Assembly (NCBI GenBank): GCA_963761115.1
Contig: CAVXFS010000003.1
Span: forward strand, 434,001 to 498,000
Direction: 5' to 3'
Length of the DNA stretch: 64,000 nt
Source: CAVXFS01 sp963761115
GTDB taxonomy: Bacteria; Pseudomonadota; Gammaproteobacteria; Burkholderiales; Gallionellaceae
The position numbers and the translations under genes are program-made. Shown one piece after another: positions 36,235 to 45,549 of this stretch (positions within the stretch are counted from its first letter, which is position 1; each line of letters starts with the position of its first letter). The notes below the pieces were generated by a model. That model was given only the letters and a program-made list of their open reading frames with translations. It was not told the origin of the DNA and ran no database searches.

Positions 36235-36888
36235 ATGAAAATATTGCTGGTGGATGATCACGCATTATTCCGGGAGGGCATGCACTATGTCCTCGGCAGG
36301 CTGGATGCCGAGGCCGACATTCTGGACGCCAGCAATTTTCAGGATGCCATGACAATTGCCGCCGAGAACAAGGATCTGGACCTGGCCCTGCTTGACCTTA
36401 ACATGCCGGGCAGCGAGGGCGCGGCTTCGGTCAAATTCTTTCATATGCAACATCCGGCGATACCGATAGTTGTGGTCAGCGGCACCGAGCGGCCGGATGA
36501 GATTGAAAAAGCCATGAAAAATGGCGCAATGGGATTCATTTGCAAACAATCGACCGGTGAAGCCATGGTGCACGCCTTGCAGGTTGTTCTGGATGGCGGC
36601 ATTTATTCGCCACCGCAGTTGCTTGATCACTCGCTGAGATTGAGCGAAAAGAAGCTCAGCTGGCGCAGCAATGGATTCGGCTTGACCACGCGCCAGATGG
36701 AAGTGCTGCAGCTGCTGGCAGATGGCCTGTCGAACAAGGATATTGCCCAGGCCATCAATCTGGCCGAAGGGACGGTCAAGATCCATGTCGCCGCGATATT
36801 TTCCTGCCTGAGCGTCAATCGGCGGATCGATGCGGTAAATGCCGGGGTGCGCCTGGGGCTGATCTCTGAAAGCAAAATGAACTTGTGA
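36235..36888 (+). CDS. Orphan NarL/LuxR-type response regulator
   Basis: A 217-residue two-component regulator. ATG 36235 opens MKILLVDDHALFREGM after GGGGG (36225-36229); the longer open frame from 36175 has no support. The phospho-acceptor is D54 in ALLDLNMPG. The switch residues are in VVVSGTE and the conserved Lys is in GFICKQS. The GerE-type helix-turn-helix covers about 150-205 (LTTRQMEVLQLLADGLSNKDIAQAINLAEGTVKIHVAAIF). No sensor kinase is adjacent, so its input is unknown. Confidence 0.9.
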   Translation: MKILLVDDHALFREGMHYVLGRLDAEADILDASNFQDAMTIAAENKDLDLALLDLNMPGSEGAASVKFFHMQHPAIPIVVVSGTERPDEIEKAMKNGAMGFICKQSTGEAMVHALQVVLDGGIYSPPQLLDHSLRLSEKKLSWRSNGFGLTTRQMEVLQLLADGLSNKDIAQAINLAEGTVKIHVAAIFSCLSVNRRIDAVNAGVRLGLISESKMNL

Positions 36889-36916
36889 ACACTTTCTGCC
36901 CTATCCGGAATATGCC

Positions 36917-39195
36917 ATGGCGTTGAGCAGCGCCTCTGACAAGCCAACCCCCTTGCCGGCCAGGCTGGTCGCGTTGTTGCGCGAGTCGCGCTTGCTCCTG
37001 CTGCTTGCCCTGGCAGCCTATATCCTCCTCGTGCTTTACGGTTATGACCGCAGCGATCCAGGCTGGTCACACAGCACGGACAGCACCACGATACATAATC
37101 CCGGCGGCGCATTCGGTGCGGGGCTGGCAGACATACTGCTATATGTCTTCGGTTTTTCCGCCTGGTGGTGGGCAGTATTCCTGATCCAGCGCGTGTGGGC
37201 CGGTTATCGCGGCATGGCGGAAGACAGCCTGTTTGACCGTCGCGTTTTATGGGTGGCGCTGTGTGGATTCCTGGTGCTGCTTCTGGCCAGCAGCTCGCTT
37301 GAAGCGTTGCGTCTGTACAGTTTGAAAGTTGCATTACCGAACAAGCCCGGCGGCATGTTGGGCGAAGCACTGGGCAATGAACTGGTGCACGTGCTCGGGT
37401 TTACCGGTTCCACCATATTTCTGCTGGCGCTGATCGCGGCTGGCTTCAGCCTGTTTACCGGCTTGTCCTGGCTGCGCTTCGTTGACTGGGTGGGGAGTGT
37501 TCTGGAGTCGGGATATTTCCGCATCAGGCTGATCTGGCAAACCTGGCAGGACAGGCGCATCGGCACCCAGGCGCTGAGCGAGCGCGAGGCGGTGGTGGAA
37601 GTTGAAAAAAAGCGCGTGGAAGAACACCAGCCCATCGTGATCGAATCGCCGTTTCTGGAAGTGCCGCAGTCCACGCGCATGATCAAGGAAAAGCAGGTGC
37701 CGCTGTTCGCCGACCTGCCGGATTCGCCGCTGCCGCCGCTGCATCTGCTGGACCAGCCGGCGCATGAAATCGAGGTGCTGTCCGCCGAGACGCTGGAATT
37801 CACCTCGCGCCTGATCGAGCGCAAGCTGATGGATTTCGGCGTCGAGGTGAGGGTGGTGGCGGCCTATCCCGGCCCGATCATCACGCGCTACGAGATCGAT
37901 CCCGCCGTCGGCGTGAAAGGCAGCCAGATCGTCAACCTGGTGAAGGATCTGGCGCGCGCGCTGTCGGTAGTCAGCATCCGCGTGGTCGAAACCATCCCCG
38001 GCAAGGCCTACATGGCGCTGGAGTTGCCCAATCCGAAACGGCAGATGGTCAAGCTTGTCCGAGATCCTCAGCTCGCAGGCCTATGCAGGACATGAGTTCG
38101 CCGCTGACCATCGCGATGGGCAAGGACATCTCCGGCAAACCGGTGGTGGCCGACCTCGGCAAGATGCCGCATGTGCTGGTGGCGGGCACCACCGGCTCCG
38201 GCAAGTCGGTGGCGATCAACGCCATGATCCTGAGCCTGCTGTACAAGTCCACGCCGCAACAGGTGCGCCTGCTGCTGGTCGATCCGAAGATGCTGGAGCT
38301 GTCGGTATACGAAGGCATCCCGCACCTGCTGGCGCCGGTGGTTACCGACATGCGCCAGGCCGCTTCCGCGCTCAACTGGTGCGTGAAGGAAATGGACCGG
38401 CGCTACAAGTTGATGTCCTCGCTCGGCGTGCGCAACATCGCCGGCTACAACCAGAGGGTGCGCGATGCCATGAAGGACAGGCAGCCGCTGACCAACCCGT
38501 TCACGCTGACGCCGGACAATCCCGAGGCGCTGGAAGAATTGCCGTTCATCGTGGTGTTCATCGACGAGCTGGCCGACCTGATGATGGTGGTCGGCAAGAA
38601 GGTCGAGGAGCTGATCGCGCGGCTGGCGCAGAAGGCGCGCGCCTCCGGCATCCACCTGGTGCTGGCGACGCAGCGTCCCTCGGTGGACGTGATCACCGGC
38701 CTGATCAAGGCCAATGTGCCGACGCGCGTGGCGTTCCAGGTATCGAGCAAGATCGATTCCCGCACCATCCTCGACCAGATGGGCGCGGAAGCCCTGCTCG
38801 GCCAGGGCGACATGCTGTACCTGCCGCCGGGCAGCGGCTATCCGCAGCGCGTTCACGGCGCCTTCGTGTCGGACCAGGAAGTGCACCGGGTGGCGGAACA
38901 TCTCAAGTCGCAGGGTGAACCGAACTACATCGAAGGCGTGCTGGCCTCGCCGGAAGAGCAGGAAGGCGAGGGCGGCGAAAACGGCGGCAATGTCGAAGCC
39001 GATCCGCTGTATGACCAGGCGGTGGAGATCGTGCTGCGCTCGCGCCGCGCTTCCATCTCGCTGGTGCAGCGCCATCTGCGCATCGGTTACAACCGCGCCG
39101 CGCGGCTGGTCGAGCAGATGGAACGCGCCGGCGTGGTGACGCCGATGCAGAGCAACGGCAATCGTGAAGTGATCGCGCCCGCACGGGCGGAATGA
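36917..39195 (+). CDS. ftsK: DNA translocase FtsK, two frameshifts
   Basis: A septum-located motor that pumps chromosome dimers apart and activates XerCD at dif. The N-terminal part has about four to five transmembrane helices (up to residue ~195). A linker and the alpha domain (LEFTSRLIERKLMDFGVEVRVVAAYPGPIITRYEIDPA) follow. Extra bases near 38053 and 38085 break the frame around LSEILSSQAYADMSSPLTIAMGKDISG. The motor then continues with Walker A GTTGSGKSVAIN, Walker B FIVVFIDELADLMMV, and the winged-helix gamma domain at the end (VLRSRRASISLVQRHLRIGYNRAARLVEQME). Repaired length is about 758 residues. lolA follows, the usual order. Confidence 0.92.
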
Positions 39196-39210
39196 ACCCT
39201 GGTAGACCTG

Positions 39211-39825
39211 ATGAAAAAGCTGTTAGCCTTGCTGTTGCTCGTCTTGCCGGTTGTCGCCCATGCCGGTGCCACCGACAAGTTGAAGACCTTTATCGCCTCC
39301 ACCCGCTCCGGCCAGGCGGATTTCACCCAGACCGTGCTGGACAGGAACGGCAAGTCGATCCAGTCGGCATCCGGCACCATGCAGTTCGTGCGGCCCGGCA
39401 AGTTTCGCTGGGTCTACCAGAAACCCTATGAACAATACATCGTCGGCGACGGCGAGAAATTCTGGCTGTATGACGTGGACCTGAACCAGGTCACGGAGAG
39501 GAAGCTGGATGCGGCGCTGGGCAGCAGCCCGGCAGCGTTGCTCGCCGGCAGCAACGAGATCGAGCGCGGTTTCACGCTCAAGGACGACGGCGAGCAGGCA
39601 GGCCTTGACTGGCTGGAGGCGAAGCCAAGGTCGGCCGACACCAGCTTCGAAAGCATCCGCATGGCGTTCGACGCCCAATCCGCATTGGTCACGATGGAAC
39701 TGCGCGATAGCTTTGGCCATGACACCGTACTGCATTTTTCCAATATGCAGCGCAACCCGCAATTGTCCCCGCAACTGTTCAACTTCGTGCCACCCAAGGG
39801 AGCGGATGTGCTGGGCAGTGAATAG
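39211..39825 (+). CDS. lolA: Outer-membrane lipoprotein carrier protein LolA
   Basis: A 204-residue periplasmic chaperone that carries lipoproteins from LolCDE to LolB. The signal peptide is MKKLLALLLLVLPVVAHA. The mature part shows family motifs: FTQTVLDRNGKSIQSASGTMQFVRPGKFRWVYQKPYEQYIVGDGEKFWLYDVDLNQVT and FNFVPPKGADVLGS at the end. It lies 15 bp after ftsK, a conserved pairing. Confidence 0.94.
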   Translation: MKKLLALLLLVLPVVAHAGATDKLKTFIASTRSGQADFTQTVLDRNGKSIQSASGTMQFVRPGKFRWVYQKPYEQYIVGDGEKFWLYDVDLNQVTERKLDAALGSSPAALLAGSNEIERGFTLKDDGEQAGLDWLEAKPRSADTSFESIRMAFDAQSALVTMELRDSFGHDTVLHFSNMQRNPQLSPQLFNFVPPKGADVLGSE

Positions 39826-39861
39826 GGCCAGCCAGAGGGACATCACACCAGGGAGACCATC

Positions 39862-40050
39862 ATGCCTTATGTCAATATCAGCATCGCCGGGAAACTCAGC
39901 CGTGAGCAGCGCGCGGAGATCGCAGAAGAGATCACCGATACACTGGAGCGGATCGCGCACAAACCGAAGTCCTACACTTATATATCCTTCAACGAACTGC
40001 CCGATGACAAGTGGGCGATCGCAGGGAAATTGCTGGATGAACCGGAATGA
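39862..40050 (+). CDS. 4-oxalocrotonate tautomerase family protein
   Basis: A 62-residue protein. After Met removal the N-terminal proline (MPYVNISIAG) would be the catalytic base of the tautomerase superfamily. The pattern LSREQRAEIAEEITDTLERIAHKPKSYTYISFNELPDDKWAIAGKLL fits the small hexameric 4-OT group. GGGAGA precedes the start. The natural substrate is unknown. No aromatic degradation genes are nearby. Confidence 0.85.
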   Translation: MPYVNISIAGKLSREQRAEIAEEITDTLERIAHKPKSYTYISFNELPDDKWAIAGKLLDEPE

Positions 40051-40206
40051 CAAACCGGCCGTCAGGCAGCACATCGCATGTTTCGTGGCGCGGGTACGAT
40101 ATCGCCCGCCTGCCTTTGGCTGCTGCACGATACATTTCAACAGGTTGGAATATAATGCGCCAGTTACCAGACTCTCCCCGGCGAACGGGGAATTAATCCG
40201 ACCATC

Positions 40207-41538
40207 ATGTCATCTGTCCCAGCTATTTCCTCACCTGATTTTGTCGCGTGGTTCCGTTCCGTCGCGCCCTACATCAACGCCTTCCGCGGGCGCACCTTCG
40301 TGGTCGCTTTCGGCGGCGAGGTGGTGGAGGACGGCAAATTCCTCGAGCTGACCCACGACCTCAACCTGCTTGCCAGTCTCGGTGTGCGGCTGGTGCTGGT
40401 GCATGGCGCGCGGCCGCAGATCGAGCAGCACTTGTCGCGCAACGGCATCGAGGATCAATATCATCAGGGCATCCGCCGCACCGATGTCGAGACGATGAAA
40501 TGTGTCAAGGAAGCGGTCGGGCGGGTGCGCGTCGAGATCGAGGCGCTGCTGTCGATGGGGCTGGCAAACTCGCCGATGGCGAATGCCGATATTCGCGTGG
40601 CCGGCGGCAATTTCATCACCGCGCAGCCGATGGGTGTGATCAACGGCGTCGACCTGCTGCACACCGGCAGCGTGCGCAAGGTCAATGTGGCCGCGATCAA
40701 GGACCGGCTGGCGTTCAATGAAGTGGTATTGCTGTCGCCGCTGGGCTATTCGCCGACCGGCGAGGCATTCAACCTGACGCTGGAAGACGTTGCCACGCAG
40801 ACGGCGATTGCGCTGGATGCCGACAAGCTGATCTTTCTGATGGATACGGATGGCGTGATGGATAAAAAGGGCGCGCTGATTTCCGAGCTGACCATCGCCG
40901 AGGCGAACAAGGTGCTGGCTTCCCGGCGCAAGTTGCCTGACGATGTCGGGCTGTTCCTGCCGTACGCAGTGCGCGCCTGCGAGGCAGGCGTGGCGCGCAC
41001 GCACCTGATCAGCCGCCATAAGGACGGCGCCATCCTGCACGAGCTGTTCAGCGATGATGGTATCGGCAGCATGATCGTGGAAAGCACGCTGTATACGCTG
41101 CACAATGCCACCATCAACGATGTCGGCGGCATATTGCAGTTGCTGCAACCACTGGAAGCAGAGGGCATCCTGGTGCGGCGCAACCGGGAACTGCTGGAGC
41201 GCGAGATCGCCCGCTTCGTGGTGATGAAGCACGACCGGCGCATCATAGGTTGCGCCGCGTTGTACCCGTTTGACGAGAAAGGTTCTGCTGAACTTGCCGG
41301 CCTGGCCGTGCATCCCGGCTACCGCAACCAGGGATATGGCGAGGCGTTGATGGAGCATGTCATGGCGACAGCCAGGGCGCAGCGCCTGCGCAAACTGTTC
41401 GTGCTGACCACGCGCACTGCACACTGGTTCATCGAGCGCGGCTTCAAGGAAGTCGATGTGGACCAATTGCCGGTGCAAAAAAAATTCCTGTATAACTATC
41501 AGCGGCGTTCCAAGGTTTTCCTCAGAGAGATGAAATGA
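40207..41538 (+). CDS. argA: Amino-acid N-acetyltransferase (N-acetylglutamate synthase)
   Basis: A 443-residue enzyme for the first step of arginine synthesis. An amino-acid-kinase-like domain (about 1-290; FVVAFGGEVVEDGKFLELTHDLNLLASLGVRLVLVHGARPQIE) binds arginine as feedback inhibitor. A GNAT domain (about 300-443; GSAELAGLAVHPGYRNQGYGEALMEHVMATARAQRLRKLFVLTT) transfers acetyl from acetyl-CoA. Length matches ArgA. The 156 bp upstream hold the short hairpin CCCCGGCGAACGGGG (40179-40193) and no clear promoter. Confidence 0.95.
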   Translation: MSSVPAISSPDFVAWFRSVAPYINAFRGRTFVVAFGGEVVEDGKFLELTHDLNLLASLGVRLVLVHGARPQIEQHLSRNGIEDQYHQGIRRTDVETMKCVKEAVGRVRVEIEALLSMGLANSPMANADIRVAGGNFITAQPMGVINGVDLLHTGSVRKVNVAAIKDRLAFNEVVLLSPLGYSPTGEAFNLTLEDVATQTAIALDADKLIFLMDTDGVMDKKGALISELTIAEANKVLASRRKLPDDVGLFLPYAVRACEAGVARTHLISRHKDGAILHELFSDDGIGSMIVESTLYTLHNATINDVGGILQLLQPLEAEGILVRRNRELLEREIARFVVMKHDRRIIGCAALYPFDEKGSAELAGLAVHPGYRNQGYGEALMEHVMATARAQRLRKLFVLTTRTAHWFIERGFKEVDVDQLPVQKKFLYNYQRRSKVFLREMK

Positions 41539-41592
41539 TGCCGCGTATACGCCTATAATAATTTCGTAGTGATTTTGATGGAGAATGGCAAG

Positions 41593-41865
41593 ATGGCAAG
41601 AATGGTGCAGTGCGTAAAACTCGGGCGTGAAGCAGAAGGACTGGACCGCCCGCCCTATCCCGGCGAACTTGGCCAGAGGATATTCCAGGATGTATCGAAG
41701 GAGGCATGGCAGGGCTGGATCCGTTTCCAGACCATGCTGGTCAACGAGAACCGCCTCAATCTCGCCGATGCGAACGCGAGAAAATATCTGGCCGGGCAAA
41801 TGGAGAATTATTTTTTCGGTGACGGGTCGCAGATGCCACCCGGATATGTGCCGCCGGGCAAATGA
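41593..41865 (+). CDS. Probable Fe(2+)-trafficking protein (YggX family)
   Basis: A 90-residue cytoplasmic protein; ATG 41593 gives the canonical start MARMVQCVKLGREAEGLDRPPYPGELGQRIFQDVSKEAWQGW. The conserved single cysteine C7 and NENRLNLADANARKYLAGQMENYFFG are diagnostic. The family protects iron-sulfur proteins from oxidation and is thought to move labile iron. It lies between argA and ppk1 on the same strand. Confidence 0.92.
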   Translation: MARMVQCVKLGREAEGLDRPPYPGELGQRIFQDVSKEAWQGWIRFQTMLVNENRLNLADANARKYLAGQMENYFFGDGSQMPPGYVPPGK

Positions 41866-41877
41866 TGACCATGCATC

Positions 41878-43962
41878 TTGAGTAAAAGATTCCCCCCGAA
41901 AAACTTCCTCAACCGCGAACTGGGACAGCTGGAATTCAACCGGCGCGTGCTGGCGCAGGCAGAGGATGCCGGTGTCCCGCTGCTGGAGCGGCTGAAATAC
42001 CTGTGCATCGTCAGCAGTAACCTGGATGAATTCTTCGAGATCCGCGTTGCCGGATTGAAGGAGCAGATCAACATGTCCGGCGTTCCGGCAGGCCCGGACG
42101 GCATGGATGCGCCGCAGACACTGAAGCGGGTGCGTGAACAGGCGCATCAACTCATCACGCGGCAATACCAGGTGCTTAACGACGACATCTTCCCTGCCTT
42201 TGACAAGGAAGGGATCCGTTTCCTGCGCCGCACTCAATGGACCGATGCGCAGCGCGCCTGGGTGCGGCAGTTTTTCTTCAACGAAGTGATGCCGGTGCTG
42301 ACACCCATCGGCCTTGACCCAGCGCATCCCTTCCCGCGCGTGCTGAACAAAAGCCTGAATTTCGCGGTGGAGTTGCAGGGCAAGGATGCGTTCGGCCGCA
42401 GCACTGACAAGGCCATCGTGCAGGCGCCGCGCGTGCTGCCGCGAACCATTCCGCTACCGCCGGAGATCAGCGGTTGCACGCATGGTTTCGTGTTTCTTTC
42501 CTCCATCCTGCATGCGCATGTTGGCGAATTATTCACCGGCATGGAGGTGTTGAGCTGCCACCAGTTTCGCGTCACCCGCAACAGCAACCTGTTCGTGGAC
42601 GACGAGGAAGTGAAGAACCTGCGCACCAGGCTGCAAGGCGAGTTGCCGCATCGCCACTTTGGCAATGCGGTGCGGCTGGAAGTTACTGACAACTGTTCAG
42701 AGCAGGTAGCGCAATATCTGGTTCGACAGTTCGGATTGACCCAGGACGACATTTACCGCGTGGACGGCCCGGTCAACCTGGTGCGGCTGATGGGTATACC
42801 CAGCCAGGTGGATCGTGACGACCTGAAATTTCCCGCTTTTTCACCCGGCATGCCCGGTGTGCTGAAAAAGAAGGGTGCGGACATGTTCAAGGTGATCCGC
42901 AAGGGCGATGTGCTGCTGCACCATCCGTACCAGTCGTTCAAGCCGATCATCGATTTCATCCAGCAGGCTTCCATCGATCCTGACGTGGTCGCCATCAAGC
43001 AGACGGTGTACCGAACCGGCGTGGATTCCGCGCTGATGGACGCATTGATCGCGGCTACCCGCCTGGGCAAGGAAGTGACCGTGGTGGTGGAACTGCTGGC
43101 GCGTTTCGACGAGGAAGCCAACATCAACTGGGCCAGCAAGCTTGAGGATGTCGGCGCGCATGTGGTCTACGGTGTGGTCGGCCATAAAACCCACGCCAAG
43201 ATGCTGATGGTGGTGCGCCGCGAGAGCGGCAAGCTGCGTCGCTATGTGCACCTCGGTACCGGCAACTATCACCCGCGCACAGCGCGGCTCTATACCGACT
43301 TCGGACTGTTCACCGCCAACGAGGAAATTTGTGCCGATGCCAACGAAGTATTCAGCCAGCTGACCAGCCTGGGCAAGGCAGGCAAACTGAGGCACCTGTG
43401 GCAATCGCCGTTCACGCTTCACAGCCAGGTGCTGAATGCTATCCGCAACGAAACAACGCTCGCCCGGGCAGGCAAGTCTGCGCACATCATCGCCAAGATG
43501 AACGCCCTGCTCGAGCCGGAAATCATCGCGGCGCTGTATGAGGCATCCCAGGCCGGGGTGAAAGTCGATCTGCTCGTGCGCGGCGTATGTGCGCTGCGCC
43601 CAGGCGTAACTAAACTGTCCGAAAATATCCGCGTGCGCTCGGTGATCGGACGCTTTCTTGAACACACACGCATCTTCTATTTCCGTAACAATCTCGCGCA
43701 TAATGTCTACCTCGCCAGCGCCGACTGGATGGACCGCAACTTCTTTCGGCGTATTGAGGTATGCTTCCCGGTGCTCGACAAGAAACTGAAGAAGCGCGTT
43801 ATCGAGGAGGGGTTAAAGGTCTACATGCAGGACAACCGCCAAGCCTGGGATATGGATGCGGACGGGAAATACCGCCGCAAAGCGACGCGCCGTGCCCAGG
43901 CGAAATGCGCGCAATCCTTTCTGTTGCAGGAATTGGCGGGATTGCCGGCTAAACAGGATTGA
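41878..43962 (+). CDS. ppk1: Polyphosphate kinase 1
   Basis: A 694-residue enzyme that polymerises ATP gamma-phosphate into polyphosphate. The start is TTG 41878; no in-frame ATG is closer. NRELGQLEFNRRVLAQAEDAGVPLLERLKYLCIVSSNLDEFFEIR is the N-terminal signature. The catalytic, autophosphorylated His is in RRYVHLGTGNYHPRTARLYTDFGLF, and ARFDEEANINWASKLEDVGAHVVYG and RSVIGRFLEHTRIFYF complete the core. Length is normal. It is probably co-transcribed with the iron-trafficking gene. Confidence 0.95.
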   Translation: MSKRFPPKNFLNRELGQLEFNRRVLAQAEDAGVPLLERLKYLCIVSSNLDEFFEIRVAGLKEQINMSGVPAGPDGMDAPQTLKRVREQAHQLITRQYQVLNDDIFPAFDKEGIRFLRRTQWTDAQRAWVRQFFFNEVMPVLTPIGLDPAHPFPRVLNKSLNFAVELQGKDAFGRSTDKAIVQAPRVLPRTIPLPPEISGCTHGFVFLSSILHAHVGELFTGMEVLSCHQFRVTRNSNLFVDDEEVKNLRTRLQGELPHRHFGNAVRLEVTDNCSEQVAQYLVRQFGLTQDDIYRVDGPVNLVRLMGIPSQVDRDDLKFPAFSPGMPGVLKKKGADMFKVIRKGDVLLHHPYQSFKPIIDFIQQASIDPDVVAIKQTVYRTGVDSALMDALIAATRLGKEVTVVVELLARFDEEANINWASKLEDVGAHVVYGVVGHKTHAKMLMVVRRESGKLRRYVHLGTGNYHPRTARLYTDFGLFTANEEICADANEVFSQLTSLGKAGKLRHLWQSPFTLHSQVLNAIRNETTLARAGKSAHIIAKMNALLEPEIIAALYEASQAGVKVDLLVRGVCALRPGVTKLSENIRVRSVIGRFLEHTRIFYFRNNLAHNVYLASADWMDRNFFRRIEVCFPVLDKKLKKRVIEEGLKVYMQDNRQAWDMDADGKYRRKATRRAQAKCAQSFLLQELAGLPAKQD

Positions 43963-44090
43963 TCGGCAACTACTTGCCAGATGCCATTTTGCAGTTTACA
44001 GGGCAGCTCATTTCCACAGGCAATTTACTGTTCATCGCATGACGTGTAAATTGATGGTCGGTTGCAAAATTACAATTATCACGTGAAGCC

Positions 44091-45536
44091 TTGTCCGTGC
44101 ATCCATATCAAACTCATAGAAATTCAGACTCAAGGCGGCTGTTATTAGCATTGGCATTTTCGCTGATCCTGCATGCCTTGCTGCTGTTTTTCGTCAAGCT
44201 TGCGCCACCCTCATGGAGGGATTCCGCAAGCTCGACATTCCCGTTGAACGTCATTCTGGATAATACGCCCGCCAAGGTTGCAAAAAAATCGCATATCGTG
44301 GCAGCCACCAGGGACAGCCACGGCTCCGCAAAAATCGGCGTTCAGGAAAACAATCGTTTTACTGAGAAGCCCTTGACTGTTGCCAAGCCCACTCCTGTAA
44401 AACAACCCAAAACCGAAATCCCGAAGGTTGTTGCGGGCAAGGAGATACTTGTCGTAAAAAAATCCGACCAGATGGCAGCGGTTCAAAATTTGCCTGATTT
44501 GCTGGTAAAGGAAAAACCCGAGCCCACGAAACCGGATGTCGTGGAAGAAACTTATGCTCCGGCCCCAAGCGTGGCAAAACCGGTTGTGGCAGCACCTCTT
44601 CCTCCGATCGAGGATCTGGTCAGCGTAGAGACGGCTTCCGGCGTCAGGCAGGATAGGATCGTCTACGCTGAACCTGTACAAGGAAATCCGCTCACCGAAA
44701 AGCCGGGAAACATCCCGGAGGAGCTCAAACCCGTAAAGGTCGAGGAACCATCGCCGGTGAAAATCGAAGAACCGAAGCCGGTCAAGATCGATGAGCCGAA
44801 ACCGGTCGAAGCTGAACAGGCAAAGCCGCTCGACCTCGAAAATCCGGAGCCCGTGAAGATTGAAGAGCCGAAACCGGCCAAGGTCGAAGAGCCTGTTCCG
44901 GTCAAGGTCGAAGAACCGATCCCGGCCAAGGTGGCAGAACCGGTCCCGGTGAAGGTGGCAGAGCCGACCCCAGTCAAAATCGACGAGCCAGCTTCGATCC
45001 GGGCCGAAGAAACCAGTGCAGCGAAGTCTGATGTGTCGGCGGAGACGGGATCTGGCGAATCGGGTGACTCTGCGGTATCCGAGGCAGGAGCGGCTGCCAG
45101 CAGCTTTCCCGGTCTTGCGGAATTGAGTATTGAGTCAGTCAGGAAATTTGCCAACGACAACGACAGAAAAATAAAATTCGGGGAGCGCAGGAAAACCGTC
45201 ACTGCCAGTGAGCAGGACTTTCGCTACAGCATGTATGTTGAAAGTGTGCGCCTGAAATTGCAGCGCATCGGCAGGTTCAATTTTCCGGCGGCGGCGGCGA
45301 TGGATAACCTGAGCGGAACGTTGAGTGTGATCATTTCCATCCGCGCCGATGGCAGCCTTGAGGATTTCACCATCATCCGGCCGTCGGAATACGAAGTGCT
45401 GGACAAGGGCGCCGAGAACATCGTCAGAATGGCCGCCCCATTTTCTCCCTTGCCGGACAGCATCCGGAAAGAAACCGACGTCCTCAGCATCAAGATCAAC
45501 TGGTTCTTCTCCAAGTCCAGCCAGGTATTTAACTAG
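44091..45536 (+). CDS. TonB-like periplasm-spanning protein with Pro/Lys/Glu repeats
   Basis: A 481-residue protein (TTG 44091; GTG 44097 is the alternative). One transmembrane helix near residues 17-37 (LLLALAFSLILHALLLFFV) anchors it in the inner membrane. A long periplasmic linker holds about a dozen PVKxEEP-type repeats (about 215-310), a TonB-like rigid spacer. The C-terminal domain (about 380-481; YSMYVESVRLKLQRIGRFNFPAAAAMDNLSGTLSVIISIRADGSLEDFTIIRPSEYEVLDKGAENIVRMAAPFSPLP) is TonB_C-like. No ExbB/ExbD or TonB-dependent receptor is adjacent, so whether it energises transport is open. It lies 14 bp upstream of a GT-C protein. Confidence 0.8.
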   Translation: MSVHPYQTHRNSDSRRLLLALAFSLILHALLLFFVKLAPPSWRDSASSTFPLNVILDNTPAKVAKKSHIVAATRDSHGSAKIGVQENNRFTEKPLTVAKPTPVKQPKTEIPKVVAGKEILVVKKSDQMAAVQNLPDLLVKEKPEPTKPDVVEETYAPAPSVAKPVVAAPLPPIEDLVSVETASGVRQDRIVYAEPVQGNPLTEKPGNIPEELKPVKVEEPSPVKIEEPKPVKIDEPKPVEAEQAKPLDLENPEPVKIEEPKPAKVEEPVPVKVEEPIPAKVAEPVPVKVAEPTPVKIDEPASIRAEETSAAKSDVSAETGSGESGDSAVSEAGAAASSFPGLAELSIESVRKFANDNDRKIKFGERRKTVTASEQDFRYSMYVESVRLKLQRIGRFNFPAAAAMDNLSGTLSVIISIRADGSLEDFTIIRPSEYEVLDKGAENIVRMAAPFSPLPDSIRKETDVLSIKINWFFSKSSQVFN

Positions 45537-45549
45537 CCGCAGCAGCCGG

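Noticed and set aside
40231..42327. 698-codon open frame on the minus strand.
   Set aside because: It lies antisense to argA, the YggX-family gene and ppk1, which are clear real genes; its composition is typical of a shadow frame.
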